A DNA stretch of 64,000 nucleotides from NCBI GenBank assembly GCA_035578135.1, contig JAQJVK010000020.1, positions 3,038,001-3,102,000 of the forward strand. Reading direction: 5' to 3'. Made by a program: the position numbers and the translations under genes. The stretch is from Flexamia atlantica (taxonomy: Eukaryota > Arthropoda > Insecta > Hemiptera > Cicadellidae). Below the pieces are notes generated by a model. The model made no database searches, was not told the DNA's origin, and was given only the letters and a program-made list of their open reading frames with translations. Of this stretch, positions 1 to 9,564 are shown piece after piece (the first letter of the stretch is position 1; every line of letters starts with the position of its first letter).

Positions 1-299
1 AATAACAACAATTGGAGCTGATAACATAGATGTTCATAGACGACAGTGAAAATTTTTTCCACATTTGAACTTTTTGGGATCAGTGTGGAAAAGAGTCGGA
101 GTTAGTTGATGGGTATGACGTTCCCATTAATAAATTCCCCGATTCATTTACAAAACAAGCTTTCACCAACAAACAATGGATAACAAATAGATTTTATTTC
201 ACAGAATCAGTATTAGTAGTACAAGAAACACTACTTTAAATCCATTTATAATTCAGCGATTTTAAAGAATTTTTTTAAAGATTTTCCTTAAAGGAATAG

Positions 300-1110
300 G
301 ATTACCGTAGTTCTCATGGTAAGACCTAAGCCCGAGACCGTGATGATTTTTTTTGCCTTGCTTTATGATAATATTACCATATATTATAATGATTCATAAT
401 TTATTAACAGAGCACCCTTGATCAAGTTGAAAAACTTATATGTTTGTTAAAACGATAACGTAAATATGCTCCGAACTTAATGCAATGTTGTACAGACATA
501 TAAAGTGGTAATCACGGACGAGTTCGTAAACGAGCACGATCGGACCACCGGAAGGGGGGGGGGGAGGTACATGAGGTCCGATGTACAATAGTCTAAAATC
601 CCGAATTTTTACATTTTTGTGGCAGCAAACTTGCAAACTCATTCCCCATGTTATCCTTAAGGGAAATAACAAATTTCCAAACCTTCCTCATTTCTTAATG
701 GATCTTGGTAACACTTGGTAAATGGCATCTTCTAGTTCAAGTGTACTAAATAATGAACTGAAAGCACCCAATTTTAAGACACCTGTTGCAGCACACCTGC
801 ATACCCATTCCCCATGTTACTCTTACGGAGCTTAATGTATAATGCCCTTATAAAATTCAAAAAGTTCAAGAAGAAAATTATTGGACTAATTAAAATTATT
901 ATAAAAGTCATAATTATTAATAAGATTAATTTAATATTGTCATGTATTTATGTAATACCTAAGACAATAAATGATTATTGTTATTATTATTATGATTATT
1001 ATTATTTAAAAAAACGTGCCATATCTCGTCGGATTGTCACCACGTTGGATTGAAATACGTTCGTTTACATTTTAAATTCGCTGAGTATGCAGGTCTGCTG
1101 CAACGAGAGT
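300..1110. repeat. Dispersed repeat, copy 1
   Basis: This stretch matches 40690-41440 in the same orientation. Shared blocks include a segment ending in accgtgatgatttttttt, one with gatcggaccaccggaagg followed by a G run, and one with cgctgagtatgcaggtctgc. Parts of the same family recur near 37860-38060 and, inverted, near 48240-48400. There is no convincing coding sequence; short open frames here are AT-rich noise, and 955-1010 is a (TTA)n low-complexity run. It is probably a non-coding part of a transposable element. Confidence 0.6.
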
Positions 1111-1552
1111 ATTTTTAATGATACCATGTTGGACACGTTGTGTTTGGCCATCCAACCGGAATAATGAACGACTGTGATTGGCTGACAACGAGTGACGTCA
1201 TCACCATCGGTTACGTCACCGAAACCAGAAGCCGATCAATTAAATATCGCTTTGCCGACCAAACAATAGAGTCAATTACATTACAGTCTGATACTAATTA
1301 CACGGTTAGTGGGGGAAACGAATTTTAACTTGTTTAATTATTGCGTCGTGCTGTAGAACCAATAAAGCTTATTAATTTGTCAGGAGTACGATATGAATTT
1401 GCTTAAAAGTAAGCGATTTCGAAAGAAAGATATTTTTTAACTGACATCGCCTTTTAACGCATAATATTTACAGTCATTACAATCTATATAATATATAATC
1501 TATATTAAAAATATATCTGTACTCTATGATCTATCTATTCAACTTTTATCTA
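1111..1552. other. Non-coding DNA, nothing recognised
   Basis: AT-rich sequence with TATAT-rich stretches near 1480-1520. One 62-residue open frame lies at 1140-1328, but it has no recognisable motif and no paralogue in the window, so it is not called as a gene. The last two bases are the TA before the next element. Confidence 0.5.
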
Positions 1553-2079
1553 CAGAGTGTCCCATGAATATAGTTCCAAACTCCGGGAAAAGATTATATA
1601 GGACAAAATAAAGAGAAAGTCAAGAATATATTTTTTCAAATAATGCTTTGTTTCCCACTTATTGAGACATTTATGTGTTGCCTCATAACACATATTTTAA
1701 TTTATCTCGGTTAGTTTTTCACCGACTCTCATTTTTTTGGCGTTGACAGATTAAAATTAAATTTTCTAAAAAAAGGTTTGTTTTTGACCGTTTTCCGCCA
1801 TTTTAGTTTAAAAACTTAAATTGATTGTCATTTTGAAATTTAGAATTTGAATAAGTTGATAGTTATTTTTAGATAAGGGCTCTTTTATATTAACAAATAT
1901 AACAAGTTTTATAGAGATCGGTTGAACAAATTATAAGCTAAAAATTGGGAAAAAAACAGAACGGCGGTTCTCTAGTATACGAAGCCTTTTTGGAAAAAAA
2001 ATATTCCTGATTTTCTCTTTATTTTGACTCATATAACCTTTTACCGGAATTTAGACAATTTATTTATGGGACACCTGTT
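1553..2079. mobile_element. MITE, mariner-like ends
   Basis: The ends are inverted repeats: CAGAGTGTCCCATGAATA at the left and CAGGTGTCCCATAAATA read inward from the right. The inverted similarity runs for roughly 100 bp, including the motif caaaataaagagaaa on both arms. TA precedes the left end; the right side is TT, a likely mutated TA. The element is 527 bp and has no transposase frame, so it is non-autonomous and was probably mobilised by a Tc1/mariner transposase. Confidence 0.75.
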
Positions 2080-2411
2080 ATATCTAGATCTATCTCTAGA
2101 TACATAATCTATTATTCATCTTATTTATCTATATAATCATAAGAGGTGGTTAAAATAGAGGTGGTTTCTGCGGTATCGATGTAATATCCGTTTGCTCCAG
2201 GTGATCGACAACTCCTTCCAACCGACCGGCAGAAACCCTATGTAAAGGAAGATTATTAAACCCTTTCAATAAGTAGTAAAGAACAACATTCATTAAATGA
2301 CAACAACAAGATAAACCGAACAACTAGATATTACAATCTGACCAGTCGAAATGTCAAATAAAAATTCTGATAAATTAATGTCAGTTAAATTAGTGGATTT
2401 TGATGTTAATA
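2080..2411. other. Non-coding DNA, nothing recognised
   Basis: A simple tatctatctatc-like stretch lies near 2085-2140; the rest is unique AT-rich sequence. It ends with the TA target site of the next element at 2410-2411. Confidence 0.5.
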
Positions 2412-3190
2412 CAAGGGTCGTCCAGAAAGTAAAGCACGTTTTGTCCCCACATCCAACCCATTGGTCCTATCTCCATGACTGATAGTGTGGCCTAAACCTC
2501 TACTCCTGGTCTCAATCTGAGCCAAGTCTCGTTGCCGACCAACCACGGATTACATTCACACAGCGTTTCAAAATGGCGGCGTCTTTTGAATATCCCGCCA
2601 AATGTATTTGACCTAATAATGTTGCTTCTTTAAGTTCCTTACCACTTTCAAACACTTTACAGCCTAAAAATTCCCTTAACCTTGAAAAAATTATTCTCGT
2701 AAGGCCAGGTAAGGGTTCCATCAGGGATTGTCCGAAAATGTCTTACTTGGGACGACAAAGTTCTGTGAAGTTGCTGCCGCTGCGTGGGGCGGGCGCCGCG
2801 TCGGTATGGATCAGCAAAACCCTAGCCTGCGATTGGATTTATCCAAATCGCATGTTTTGAATGACATGTGACGTTATCGTAGGGCCTCATAATGGACTCA
2901 GGATCATTTTTTTCTCCTCTACGAATAAATCTACGAATAAATTCAACAGTGAATAAACATGTTAGGCCGGAAAACACTATTGAAATCACCTCACTCGCAT
3001 TTGGCGGGATTTCCAGTAGACACCGCCATTTTGAAACGCTGAAAGAATGAAATCCGTGATCGGTCGGCAACGAGACTTGGCTCAGATTGAGACCAGGAGT
3101 GGAGGTTTAGGCCGCACTATCAGTCACGGAGATAGGACCAATGGGTTGGATGTAGGGACAAAACGTGCTTTACTTTCTGGACGACCGTCG
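2412..3190. mobile_element. Fold-back MITE, mariner-like ends
   Basis: A 779-bp element with inverted arms of about 190 bp (2412-2602 and 2997-3190). The outer ends share GGTCGTCCAGAAAGTAAAGC. The two arms also share gttgccgacc and gcgtttcaaaatggcgg. TA flanks both sides (2410-2411 and 3191-3192). Short open frames inside are mirror translations of the arms, not genes. The length, TA duplication and lack of a transposase fit a non-autonomous mariner-type element. Confidence 0.85.
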
Positions 3191-3340
3191 TACTATTCAG
3201 TTTGTTTTTGTGCATTAAAATCTTCATTCAATAGGGTTAGCAACTAATTATTTTAGAATGTAAATCTTTCAGTAATTAATTGAAGTCCAAAAGCGAAAGG
3301 TTTCAGGATAAGCCATAATACCTGTTCCTCTTCCAGAGTA

Positions 3341-3850
3341 CAGTAGACTCCCGCTTATCCGGACCCTCGGCACCGAGGCCTTTCCGGATAACGGGGTTTC
3401 CGGTCAAACCGATGTTTCCTCAAATTAATTATTAAATTGAAAATTATAAATTTTAAATTAATTAACTAACTAAATAAATTAAATAAAATAACTATATTTT
3501 AAATAAATTTAAAATATAGTTAAATTTATTTATTTTTATTTAGCTATTTATTTAAAAAAAATTAACTATATTTTTCCCACGGGAATCATCGATATCGTTC
3601 CTCAATCACTCAAAAACTCATTTCAATCAAATTCTTGATTTTACCTAAATTTTGCATACTATTTAGACACGCATTGGCATTACTGGTCTCGAATATTTTC
3701 CCAAAAGAATCGTAGGTAAAATATCGTCAATTTCCTGCCTTCACGTCCGTTTAAACCGATGTTTTTGTAAAAATTATCCGGATAAAAAGATGTTACTTCC
3801 TCCGGGAGTAGTCTGGTTAAACCGAAGTCCGGATAAGAGGAAGTCTACTG
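3341..3850. mobile_element. MITE, pogo/Tigger-like ends
   Basis: A 510-bp element flanked by TA (3339-3340 and 3851-3852). The left end reads CAGTAGACTCCCGCTTATCC; the right end read inward begins CAGTAGACTTCCTCTTATCC. The CAGT start and TA duplication are those of pogo/Tigger-type elements. The interior is very AT-rich (tttaaataaattt repeats) and non-coding. Confidence 0.85.
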
Positions 3851-4004
3851 TAAGAGATCACGAATCATTTATACAAACACGTTTATATTGAATATTATGG
3901 CATAAAGGTCTACCTATATCCTTATCTATAGAAATTTGCATATTAACTTTTTATTTACACATATTGCCAAGCTAATTAATTAATTTCTGACCAAGACTTG
4001 AGTT

Positions 4005-4176
4005 TTAGCGGCTCGTGCCTACGCACAGGACTTTACTCCTATGTAGGCACTAAATTCCAATGTTAATTTTTGATACTACTTTGTACTAATATTATGTTTT
4101 ATCTTATTGTTTCTGGGTCATGTCTATATGTAACCTTTCTTTGGAATAAATGAATTTGATTTGATTTGATTTGATA
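4005..4176 (+). mobile_element. 5-prime truncated LINE, 3-prime end only
   Basis: The segment ends in ggaataaatgaatttgattt and then reiterated TTGAT units. This is the usual 3-prime tail of insect Jockey/CR1-type non-LTR retrotransposons. Only about 170 bp of 3-prime untranslated sequence is visible and no reverse transcriptase frame remains, as expected for a 5-prime truncated insertion. Confidence 0.7.
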
Positions 4177-4842
4177 TCTGCCGCCTGGGGCCATATAGCA
4201 CTAAAGGCGACCAGACGCATTCCCTGGCTGCTATCTTTATTGTGTAAAGGGTAAAATGTTTTCAGTCGGCCAGGGGTGAACGCTAATGAATGAAAACACC
4301 GCTGAGTAAAGTGCTGCGGGATCGGCCAAACTTTTTACCAGCCGCTCTCTTATGAATATTTATCCGTATTGAGGAAAATGTTTTCCATTGATTGTTCATC
4401 CACGATTTTGGCCTACTTATAATGCAGTAAATCAGCCCAAACTAATAGAAATTACATAACCTTAACATGCTTGACGAAAAAATATAAAACCGGGTAAAAA
4501 AACTTAGCATTAACCTAATTCCAAAACGACATAAGATTTTACTCAGCCCTTATTTTTTGCCTATATTATTTTCTCTCCATTAATGACTCTTGAGGAATAT
4601 TTTTTTCTCAACTAGGTGATGGTGATCAACTTCGCTTTGTGTTTTCATTAATAACAGCAAACTATCAAGACAAAAATAATTCAAAAAAGGGTTTTGTAAA
4701 ATTACTGCACTTTGGTCCTCTGCAGGGCGGAGACTATACTGGAATTTTAAAATACCCCATTTTAGTGGGTGCCAACGCATACAACATTTCGAGCTTACAG
4801 ATGCAAGGTTTGGTCGGGGCTGATCGGGATTTTGTCAATATA
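4177..4842. other. Non-coding DNA, nothing recognised
   Basis: Unique sequence, somewhat less AT-rich near 4180-4330. Overlapping short open frames at 4580-4928 lie on both strands and carry no known motif. It runs up to the TA target site of the next MITE (4843-4844). Confidence 0.5.
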
Positions 4843-4844
4843 TA

Positions 4845-5380
4845 GGGTGTCTTTTGACTTCTTATTTTAGAATTTAGTATATTTCCAGTAATTCCAGTAA
4901 ATTGTTGTATAAAATTCCAATGTCGCAATTACATGGGAACTATCAACGTAAAAAGAGACTACCATTGATGATCCTTGTTAATAGCAGTCATATAATAACT
5001 TCAACTAACTGCCAAGATGAAAAAAATACCTTTTCCCCCGCCTGCTCTGTTTAGGCGCTTTTTCTTCTTTGTAGTGAGTAAGTAAAATAATACTTTGTCT
5101 CCCATAAGAAAAAATTGAAATCAATAATTCAAAAATCAAGCGCCTTTAGAAATGTCATACTCGTTAAACAAATAGTTCTTGATAGTGGTCATCCAAGTAC
5201 TAAGTTTAAAGTTCGTACGTTAAGAGGTTCTTGAGGTATAATTAAATCCATATAAATCACAAACAGACACACAGACGGAAAACGAAGCAATTTCAGGACC
5301 TATGTTTATATTAAATGTTTTCCTTGTTTTTACTTCTATTATCATATAGTAAAATATTTTACCATAATTTCAGGACACCC
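4845..5380. mobile_element. MITE with GGGTGTC ends
   Basis: A 536-bp element flanked by TA at 4843-4844 and 5381-5382. Its ends are short inverted repeats, GGGTGTC at the left and GACACCC at the right. It contains no transposase. It sits exactly at the left edge of the segmental duplication copy that begins tattgaagctagtgattccc; the paralogue at 49505 lacks it. Confidence 0.7.
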
Positions 5381-5382
5381 TA

Positions 5383-7990
5383 TATTGAAGCTAGTGATTC
5401 CCGCACTACATCATTCATTCATGAGCTACCGGCAGACCCTGCCTTTGTTCGATAGAACGGGATAATTCTGGCTCTGTTTGTATTCTGTATTGAATTCCGT
5501 AATGGATTTAGGACTTGATGCTTCAGTTGTATTGGAATTTTAATACGGAAATCAGAGAATCCCTCATCGTTGGAATCAATGGACTTACTGTTTTCAAGAT
5601 AATTGTCTATCATGTGCATACAAACTGTATTTTTTTCGACCCCTCTCTCTGATAAATATAGGAAACTTTATCTCACATATTGTGTAAAAAAATGTAACTC
5701 GTTTCGAAAGCATAATCAGATATTTATTTTAAGCGATGATAAATTGGTCAGTTTAAAAGTATATGTTACAGCAGGTCCTATGTAATCGCGAGATTGGTCC
5801 TATTTACTATAGTTCGCCCATGAAAATTCCGAACATTTTAAAGAATGTGTGCGAGAGATATGGATAATGAATGTTTAGAGATAGACGATTCGTAAATAAG
5901 CGTATATCTTTGGCTGCAGCAGTGTGTTTTTTTTGTACCTATTTGGTTTCCTATTAGACGATCTTTTTTATTGTTAGCATTTCGGGCTTTCGTAATCAAA
6001 ATAGAACAATGCCAAAGATTATACAATTATATAAAGGTTATTAAACAATTATGTAATTGTCTTTTTCGCATTAAATCATAAGAAATTAATCGAGTTTATT
6101 TTCATATTTTTACATCGTGTGATGGTGACATGGCAAGTAAATTAATATTTTGTAATAATTAAATGTAGTAAAAACAGCGAGGCGGTTTTCACCGTGGGCC
6201 TTTGACGGCTGTCACCTGTGGGACACATTAGCGTAATTAAGCCCCCGGTGTGTCAAATGTTTAGTTAAATATTAAATAGAATTGGATGGAACAGTTTCCT
6301 ACTTCTCCCACCGTGGAGATAGATTTCACCCGCGATGTTTAACGCCAAATGTTTTGTGGTTGATAATTATTCGTGTGTTATTATTTCCTTTGAAGATATA
6401 TTAGAATGTTATGTGTTTTAGGTAAAGTAAGGAAAATTTTTATTTTAAAAATCATCATTGAAAATACACCGTGTCCAAAAAAAAAAGATCATTTTCAAAA
6501 CGTTATAAAACTCGTTGAGGCAAACGTAGCCAATTTTGCAGGTAACCACGAGATAACTTAACCCAACAAGTTTCTTCCACTATCATTAGTAAATATCCAT
6601 TGATTCAGTGTCGTTTCATGGTCTTAAAATTAAAAATATTACCTAGCGAACTAGGCATGACAGCGCAAAACCCTGGCACCAACGATTCAAAGGTGTATTA
6701 CTATGTTTTTTCGGCCTGTAGGAATTGTATTTAATTTTTTTTGTAATTTATGATTACTAAGTTAAATAAGTCTTAAACAATCACATGGTAAGAGGTCCTG
6801 GGATCAACAATGTCAGCTTATCGGACTGCTGTGCGCAATTCTTTATTGTAGGTTAAATTTTTGAATTTTAAACTCTCAGGAACGACAATGAATCAGCAGA
6901 TACTTTCAAACAACATAAAAAAATTGAGTTCAGCTATCACATGATCGCTGGCAAAATTTGCTATGTTTGCCTAAACTGGTTTTAATAGGTTAGGAAATTG
7001 ATCTTTTTTTTGGGACACGGTGTAAATTCATTAATATTTAAAATATGCAGGAGTATTGCACCAAATGTTTGGCAAGGAATCTCCTGTGCACTTATTGGTG
7101 TTCGATATTTTATACGACCAGGTCAAAGAAAATTATACAAATTGTAGACGGATTTAACGATGGCAATTTTTTGAATCACGTTATACATTTAGAGTAGCTT
7201 GACCATTCAGTAACTGAGTTAAGATTATAAACAATACTTCAAGATTTGTGTGGTTCTGTTTGGTGGACTTTGTATCAGAAGGGACCACAACTACGCTACG
7301 TATGAAGCATTGTTTACATATGCATTATTTCCCAGAAAATAAAAAAAATTAGAAGATAACGAAGATATAGGAGTTTTCATCACTAGGAGCGAAAGTACGA
7401 GATCGTAATTTACAGGCGAGGCGCAGCCGAGCTTAGAAATGCGATCGAGTACCAAGGAGACACTTTTGCTCCGTGTGATGAACAACTATTTTCATCATTA
7501 TGTTTAAATAACCATTTAATCGTTAAAAAATTAGACTACATAATTTTGAGGTTATCCAAAATAGTCATCGTCATTTATACATCTGTTAGTCGTTTACAAA
7601 CAAAAGTTAAGAAATCGTCCAACCTTTCAAACGTAATATAAACAAATTTCGACATTAGAGTACGGCAAAATTTACCATATGTTTTTTCAGTACTCCTATT
7701 CGAAGTGATCCAAAAACGATCATTTTGCGTACGATTTAGAGAACTGAAAGCTGCTGTTTTCGGGACAGTATGATGAAAAATTATTTTTCTGAGTCAAATT
7801 ATAAATATAGCAAATAAAATGGTATAGCAACAACGAACGTTTGTACAAAAATGCGTGCAGGAGTCAAGCTAGAAGTTTATAAGCATTAAAGGTGATTGCG
7901 GTTTCAGTAAGAATTTCTTCAGTGCAACCGACAAAAACAAGCGTCCATCATCATTAGGGTAAAGACAAAAACTGTTCGCATAATGTAACT
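5383..7990 (+). repeat. Segmental duplication, copy 1
   Basis: Direct paralogue of 49505-52445. Aligned blocks by eye are 5386-5560 with 49505-49680, 6180-6465 with 51590-51870, 7040-7270 with 51890-52130, and 7795-7985 with 52255-52445. The MITE at 6467-7022 is absent from the second copy. No conserved open frame is shared, so the duplicated DNA appears non-coding. The Polinton inserted about 115 bp beyond its right edge. Confidence 0.8.
6467..7022. mobile_element. MITE with CACCGTGTCC ends
   Basis: A 556-bp element flanked by TA (6465-6466 and 7023-7024). Both ends read CACCGTGTCC followed by an A run and AGATCA..TTTC. The paralogous copy near 51870 runs straight through this point, so it acts as an empty site and shows the element inserted after the duplication. 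There is no transposase frame. Confidence 0.9.
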
Positions 7991-8104
7991 GCATCGTTTT
8001 TGATCAATTAGTAACAGTTAATTCGAATTCTTTAAGAATATAATCATCATTACAGACTTTTGCGCATTTACGTTTTTTGATGGTAAAATACTCGTAGACT
8101 AACA

Positions 8105-8110
8105 AACGTT
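8105..8110. repeat. Target site duplication, left
   Basis: AACGTT directly before the Polinton, repeated directly after it at 33078-33083. Six base pairs is the standard Polinton duplication length. The sequence is its own reverse complement, so it can be mistaken for the last bases of the terminal inverted repeat. Confidence 0.95.
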
Positions 8111-8178
8111 AGTAGTGCAATAGTGGGGCTTCTGGGCCAAAACGCATTAATCAAAAGTGACAGCTACATCCGGTGTGG

Positions 8179-8211
8179 TGACGTCAGAGGCTGTGACGTA
8201 GCTGTGACGTG
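8179..8211. promoter_or_regulatory. Cluster of three TGACGT (CRE-like) sites
   Basis: TGACGTCA at 8179-8186, TGACGTA at 8194-8200 and TGACGTG at 8204-8211, 15 and 10 bp apart in the same orientation. TGACGTCA is the known CREB/ATF recognition site. The cluster is present in both TIRs (right copy near 32978-33009). A role in host-factor binding is inferred. Confidence 0.45.
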
Positions 8212-8220
8212 TAGGGTGGG

Positions 8221-8269
8221 CATTTAAAGTTTAAATGCCCGGCTGTGCTGGGTATTTAAACTTTAAATG
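8221..8269. repeat. Nested palindrome in the TIR
   Basis: Arms of about 22 bp (CATTTAAAGTTTAAATG and its near reverse complement) surround a TGTG loop. Each arm is itself a palindrome (ATTTAAA-G-TTTAAAT), so it can fold as a cruciform. The right TIR holds the mirror copy at about 32919-32967. It could matter for replication or transposase recognition, but that is inference. Confidence 0.7.
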
Positions 8270-8311
8270 GCCGGAAATGGGTCAAGGTCAGGTGAGGATG
8301 TTTTTAAAAAG

Positions 8312-8346
8312 ATCTTGCATTTTCGGAAGATCCGAAAATGCAAGAT
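8312..8346. terminator. Perfect 16-bp stem-loop
   Basis: ATCTTGCATTTTCGGA pairs exactly with 8331-8346 around a 3-base loop (AGA). It starts 13 bases after the stop codon of the 89-residue minus-strand frame. The mirror copy in the right TIR is at 32842-32876 with loop TCT, so the stem is conserved while the loop differs in orientation. A transcript-end or RNA-processing role is inferred from position. Confidence 0.55.
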
Positions 8347-8358
8347 ATTTTTTTTATT

Positions 8359-8628
8359 TTACATTAAGGTTGAAAAGTTTGCTCCCAAATTTGAAAAGTA
8401 AGTTGTTGTCGGTGGTGAAATTTCTTGCTTATTTTCATTCTTTTTGTTGTTGTTGTAAGTTGGCAAAAATACATTCTTTTCGTTTTGATTGTTTGTTGCA
8501 TAAAGTTCCAAAGATAAACCGAACCCAGTGGTTATAAGTAGTTTTAGTTCTTCACTAAAAATTTCCAAATCCTTGTAGGTTGTAAGATTGATAGTGTTGT
8601 AGTGAATCCCGCGAATGTTGAGAGACAT
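8359..8628 (-). CDS. Small hypothetical protein in left TIR
   Basis: An 89-residue ATG frame lying inside the left TIR. I do not recognise it. It begins MSLNIRGIHYN and is hydrophilic, with an Asn/Lys-rich middle (roughly 46-68) and no membrane segment or zinc motif. The mirror copy in the right TIR (32597-32829) has a 37-bp deletion that shifts frame after about 11 codons, so only the left copy is intact. A perfect stem-loop follows its stop codon. Persistence of the open frame in one copy suggests a real Polinton gene, but chance cannot be excluded. Confidence 0.5.
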   Translation of the reverse strand: MSLNIRGIHYNTINLTTYKDLEIFSEELKLLITTGFGLSLELYATNNQNEKNVFLPTYNNNKKNENKQEISPPTTTYFSNLGANFSTLM

Positions 8629-8747
8629 GACTAGAGTTGTTTACTCGACGAGAGGTGTAGCAGGAATGACTATTGCAAAGCCGGTGCTGTGGGTACCTCC
8701 GATGGTAGTGGGGGTAGTGGTGGGGGTAATGACAAGTGTTTGTTAAA

Positions 8748-8969
8748 TCACTTTGAATTTAATCGTTGCCACAGTAGACCGAGCCGATGTTGCAATTCTT
8801 CTAGTTTATCCAACCGGTTCTTTTGATATGTTTTGCAACTACATTTACAGTAGCAGAAAGAATTACATTTTGTACAAGCTTTTCCGTCAACTTGATCTTC
8901 AGGTATTTTAAAACATTTTTCTTTACAACAATAAGTTATAAGTGTTAGATTATTTCTTTTGGATGACAT
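8748..8969 (-). CDS. Cysteine-rich small protein, left TIR copy
   Basis: A 73-residue protein with nine cysteines between residues 14 and 45 (C14, C15, C19, C32, C35, C39, C41, C43, C45), ending in a Leu-rich amphipathic helix (about 53-70). The cysteine pattern suggests a small metal-binding fold. The gene lies inside the TIR, so the element carries two copies in opposite orientation. The other copy, at 32256-32477, differs by one residue (N to Y in YQKNRLD) and is also intact. A TATA box and initiator lie 27-63 bp before the ATG. I cannot name the family. By position and size it resembles accessory genes of animal Polinton-like viruses, but that is inference. Confidence 0.7.
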   Translation of the reverse strand: MSSKRNNLTLITYCCKEKCFKIPEDQVDGKACTKCNSFCYCKCSCKTYQKNRLDKLEELQHRLGLLWQRLNSK

Positions 8970-8995
8970 GTTGGTTGTAGCTTGTCTTAAACAGA

Positions 8996-9032
8996 ACTGA
9001 GCCTCTCAACGTTAAAGTTTCGAATTTATATA
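8996..9032 (-). promoter_or_regulatory. Promoter of the Cys-rich TIR gene, left copy
   Basis: On the minus strand TATATAAA (9032-9025) is followed about 30 bp later by TCAGT (9000-8996), the arthropod initiator. The predicted start lies about 29 bp before the ATG at 8969. The mirror promoter is at 32193-32229. Confidence 0.7.
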
Positions 9033-9034
9033 AA

Positions 9035-9085
9035 GTATTCGAATAAAACAATCGAATAAAATAATCGAATAATACCATCGATTAA
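9035..9085. promoter_or_regulatory. Four spaced ATCGA/TTCGA motifs upstream of promoter
   Basis: Reiterated (A)TCGAATAA units and one ATCGAT lie immediately upstream of the TATA box in the left TIR; the right TIR keeps the array at about 32140-32187. ATCGAT is a known core for Cut-type homeodomain and DREF-like factors. The upstream location suggests an enhancer-like array. Confidence 0.4.
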
Positions 9086-9124
9086 AAGTTCAAGGTCATC
9101 CGTTTGAGTTTTTTAAAAAAAAAT

Positions 9125-9164
9125 ACAACATATCAGTATATAAAAACATATACTGATATGTTGT
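9125..9164. terminator. Perfect 17-bp stem-loop at inner TIR edge
   Basis: ACAACATATCAGTATAT pairs with 9148-9164 around an AAAAAC loop, and on the minus strand it lies 46 bases downstream of the stop codon at 9211. TIR identity stops within its second arm, so the right end keeps only the inner 12-13 bp of the stem. It may end the long minus-strand transcription unit. Confidence 0.5.
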
Positions 9165-9210
9165 TTTTTATCTTTTTATTTAAAACATTTTTTTTACAAT
9201 ATTTACAATG

Positions 9211-9564
9211 TTATTTTTGTGCGATGTGCAGAGTAAGTTCCGTAGAGTTGTTTCCGCTCATTCCGTGTGACACCAAATATAATGATCCTGGCTGAATTTC
9301 CCGCAGATCTTCATTTTGCAGCAACTGGACGAATCGTTTTGGAAGATATACTTGAAACTTTGGTTCATCACCTGGTGTATATGGTGCATCGGATAAAGAT
9401 GCGACGACTGCGTCTCCATGCGTTGTATCAACTTTTTTCATTTCATGAACAATATAATGTTTCTGTTCTTTTAATTCTGAACATTTCTTGATAATTAGAG
9501 TATTTGATTTTGAATGTAAGTTGAATTGTTCAACTAAACATTGGAGAAACTGTTGTGATGCCAT
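9211..9564 (-). CDS. Polinton conserved hypothetical protein
   Basis: The likely start is the ATG at 9564 (MASQQFLQC), giving 117 residues. A longer open frame reaches 9663 but would overlap far more of the upstream gene. With the 9564 start the overlap with the preceding gene is 35 bp. The sequence is soluble-looking, without membrane segments, and contains PKFQVYLPKRFVQLL at roughly 72-86 and a serine-rich tail ending near LTLHIAQK. I recognise it only as a type of small protein found in insect Polintons, of unknown function. It is the last gene of the minus-strand run and is followed by a perfect stem-loop. Confidence 0.7.
   Translation of the reverse strand: MASQQFLQCLVEQFNLHSKSNTLIIKKCSELKEQKHYIVHEMKKVDTTHGDAVVASLSDAPYTPGDEPKFQVYLPKRFVQLLQNEDLREIQPGSLYLVSHGMSGNNSTELTLHIAQK

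Larger units (their letters stand above)
8111..9160. repeat. Polinton left terminal inverted repeat
   Basis: 1050 bp, inverted copy of 32070-33077. By eye I count about seven substitutions and two gaps: 37 bp inside the 89-residue open frame and 5 bp in an A/T run near 9115. It starts AGTAGTGCAATAGTGGGG. It contains three TGACGT sites, two hairpins, two small genes and a TATA/initiator promoter. It ends within a palindrome at 9125-9164. Confidence 0.95.

Noticed and set aside
814..1053. 79-residue Ile/Lys/Tyr-rich frame
   Set aside because: Composition comes from AT-rich low-complexity DNA inside a dispersed repeat.
2512..3247. Open frames on both strands
   Set aside because: They read through the inverted arms of the fold-back MITE.
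8235..8537. 100-residue frames in the TIRs (also 32651-32953)
   Set aside because: They run through the palindrome and hairpin and lie antisense to the better-supported 89-residue frame.
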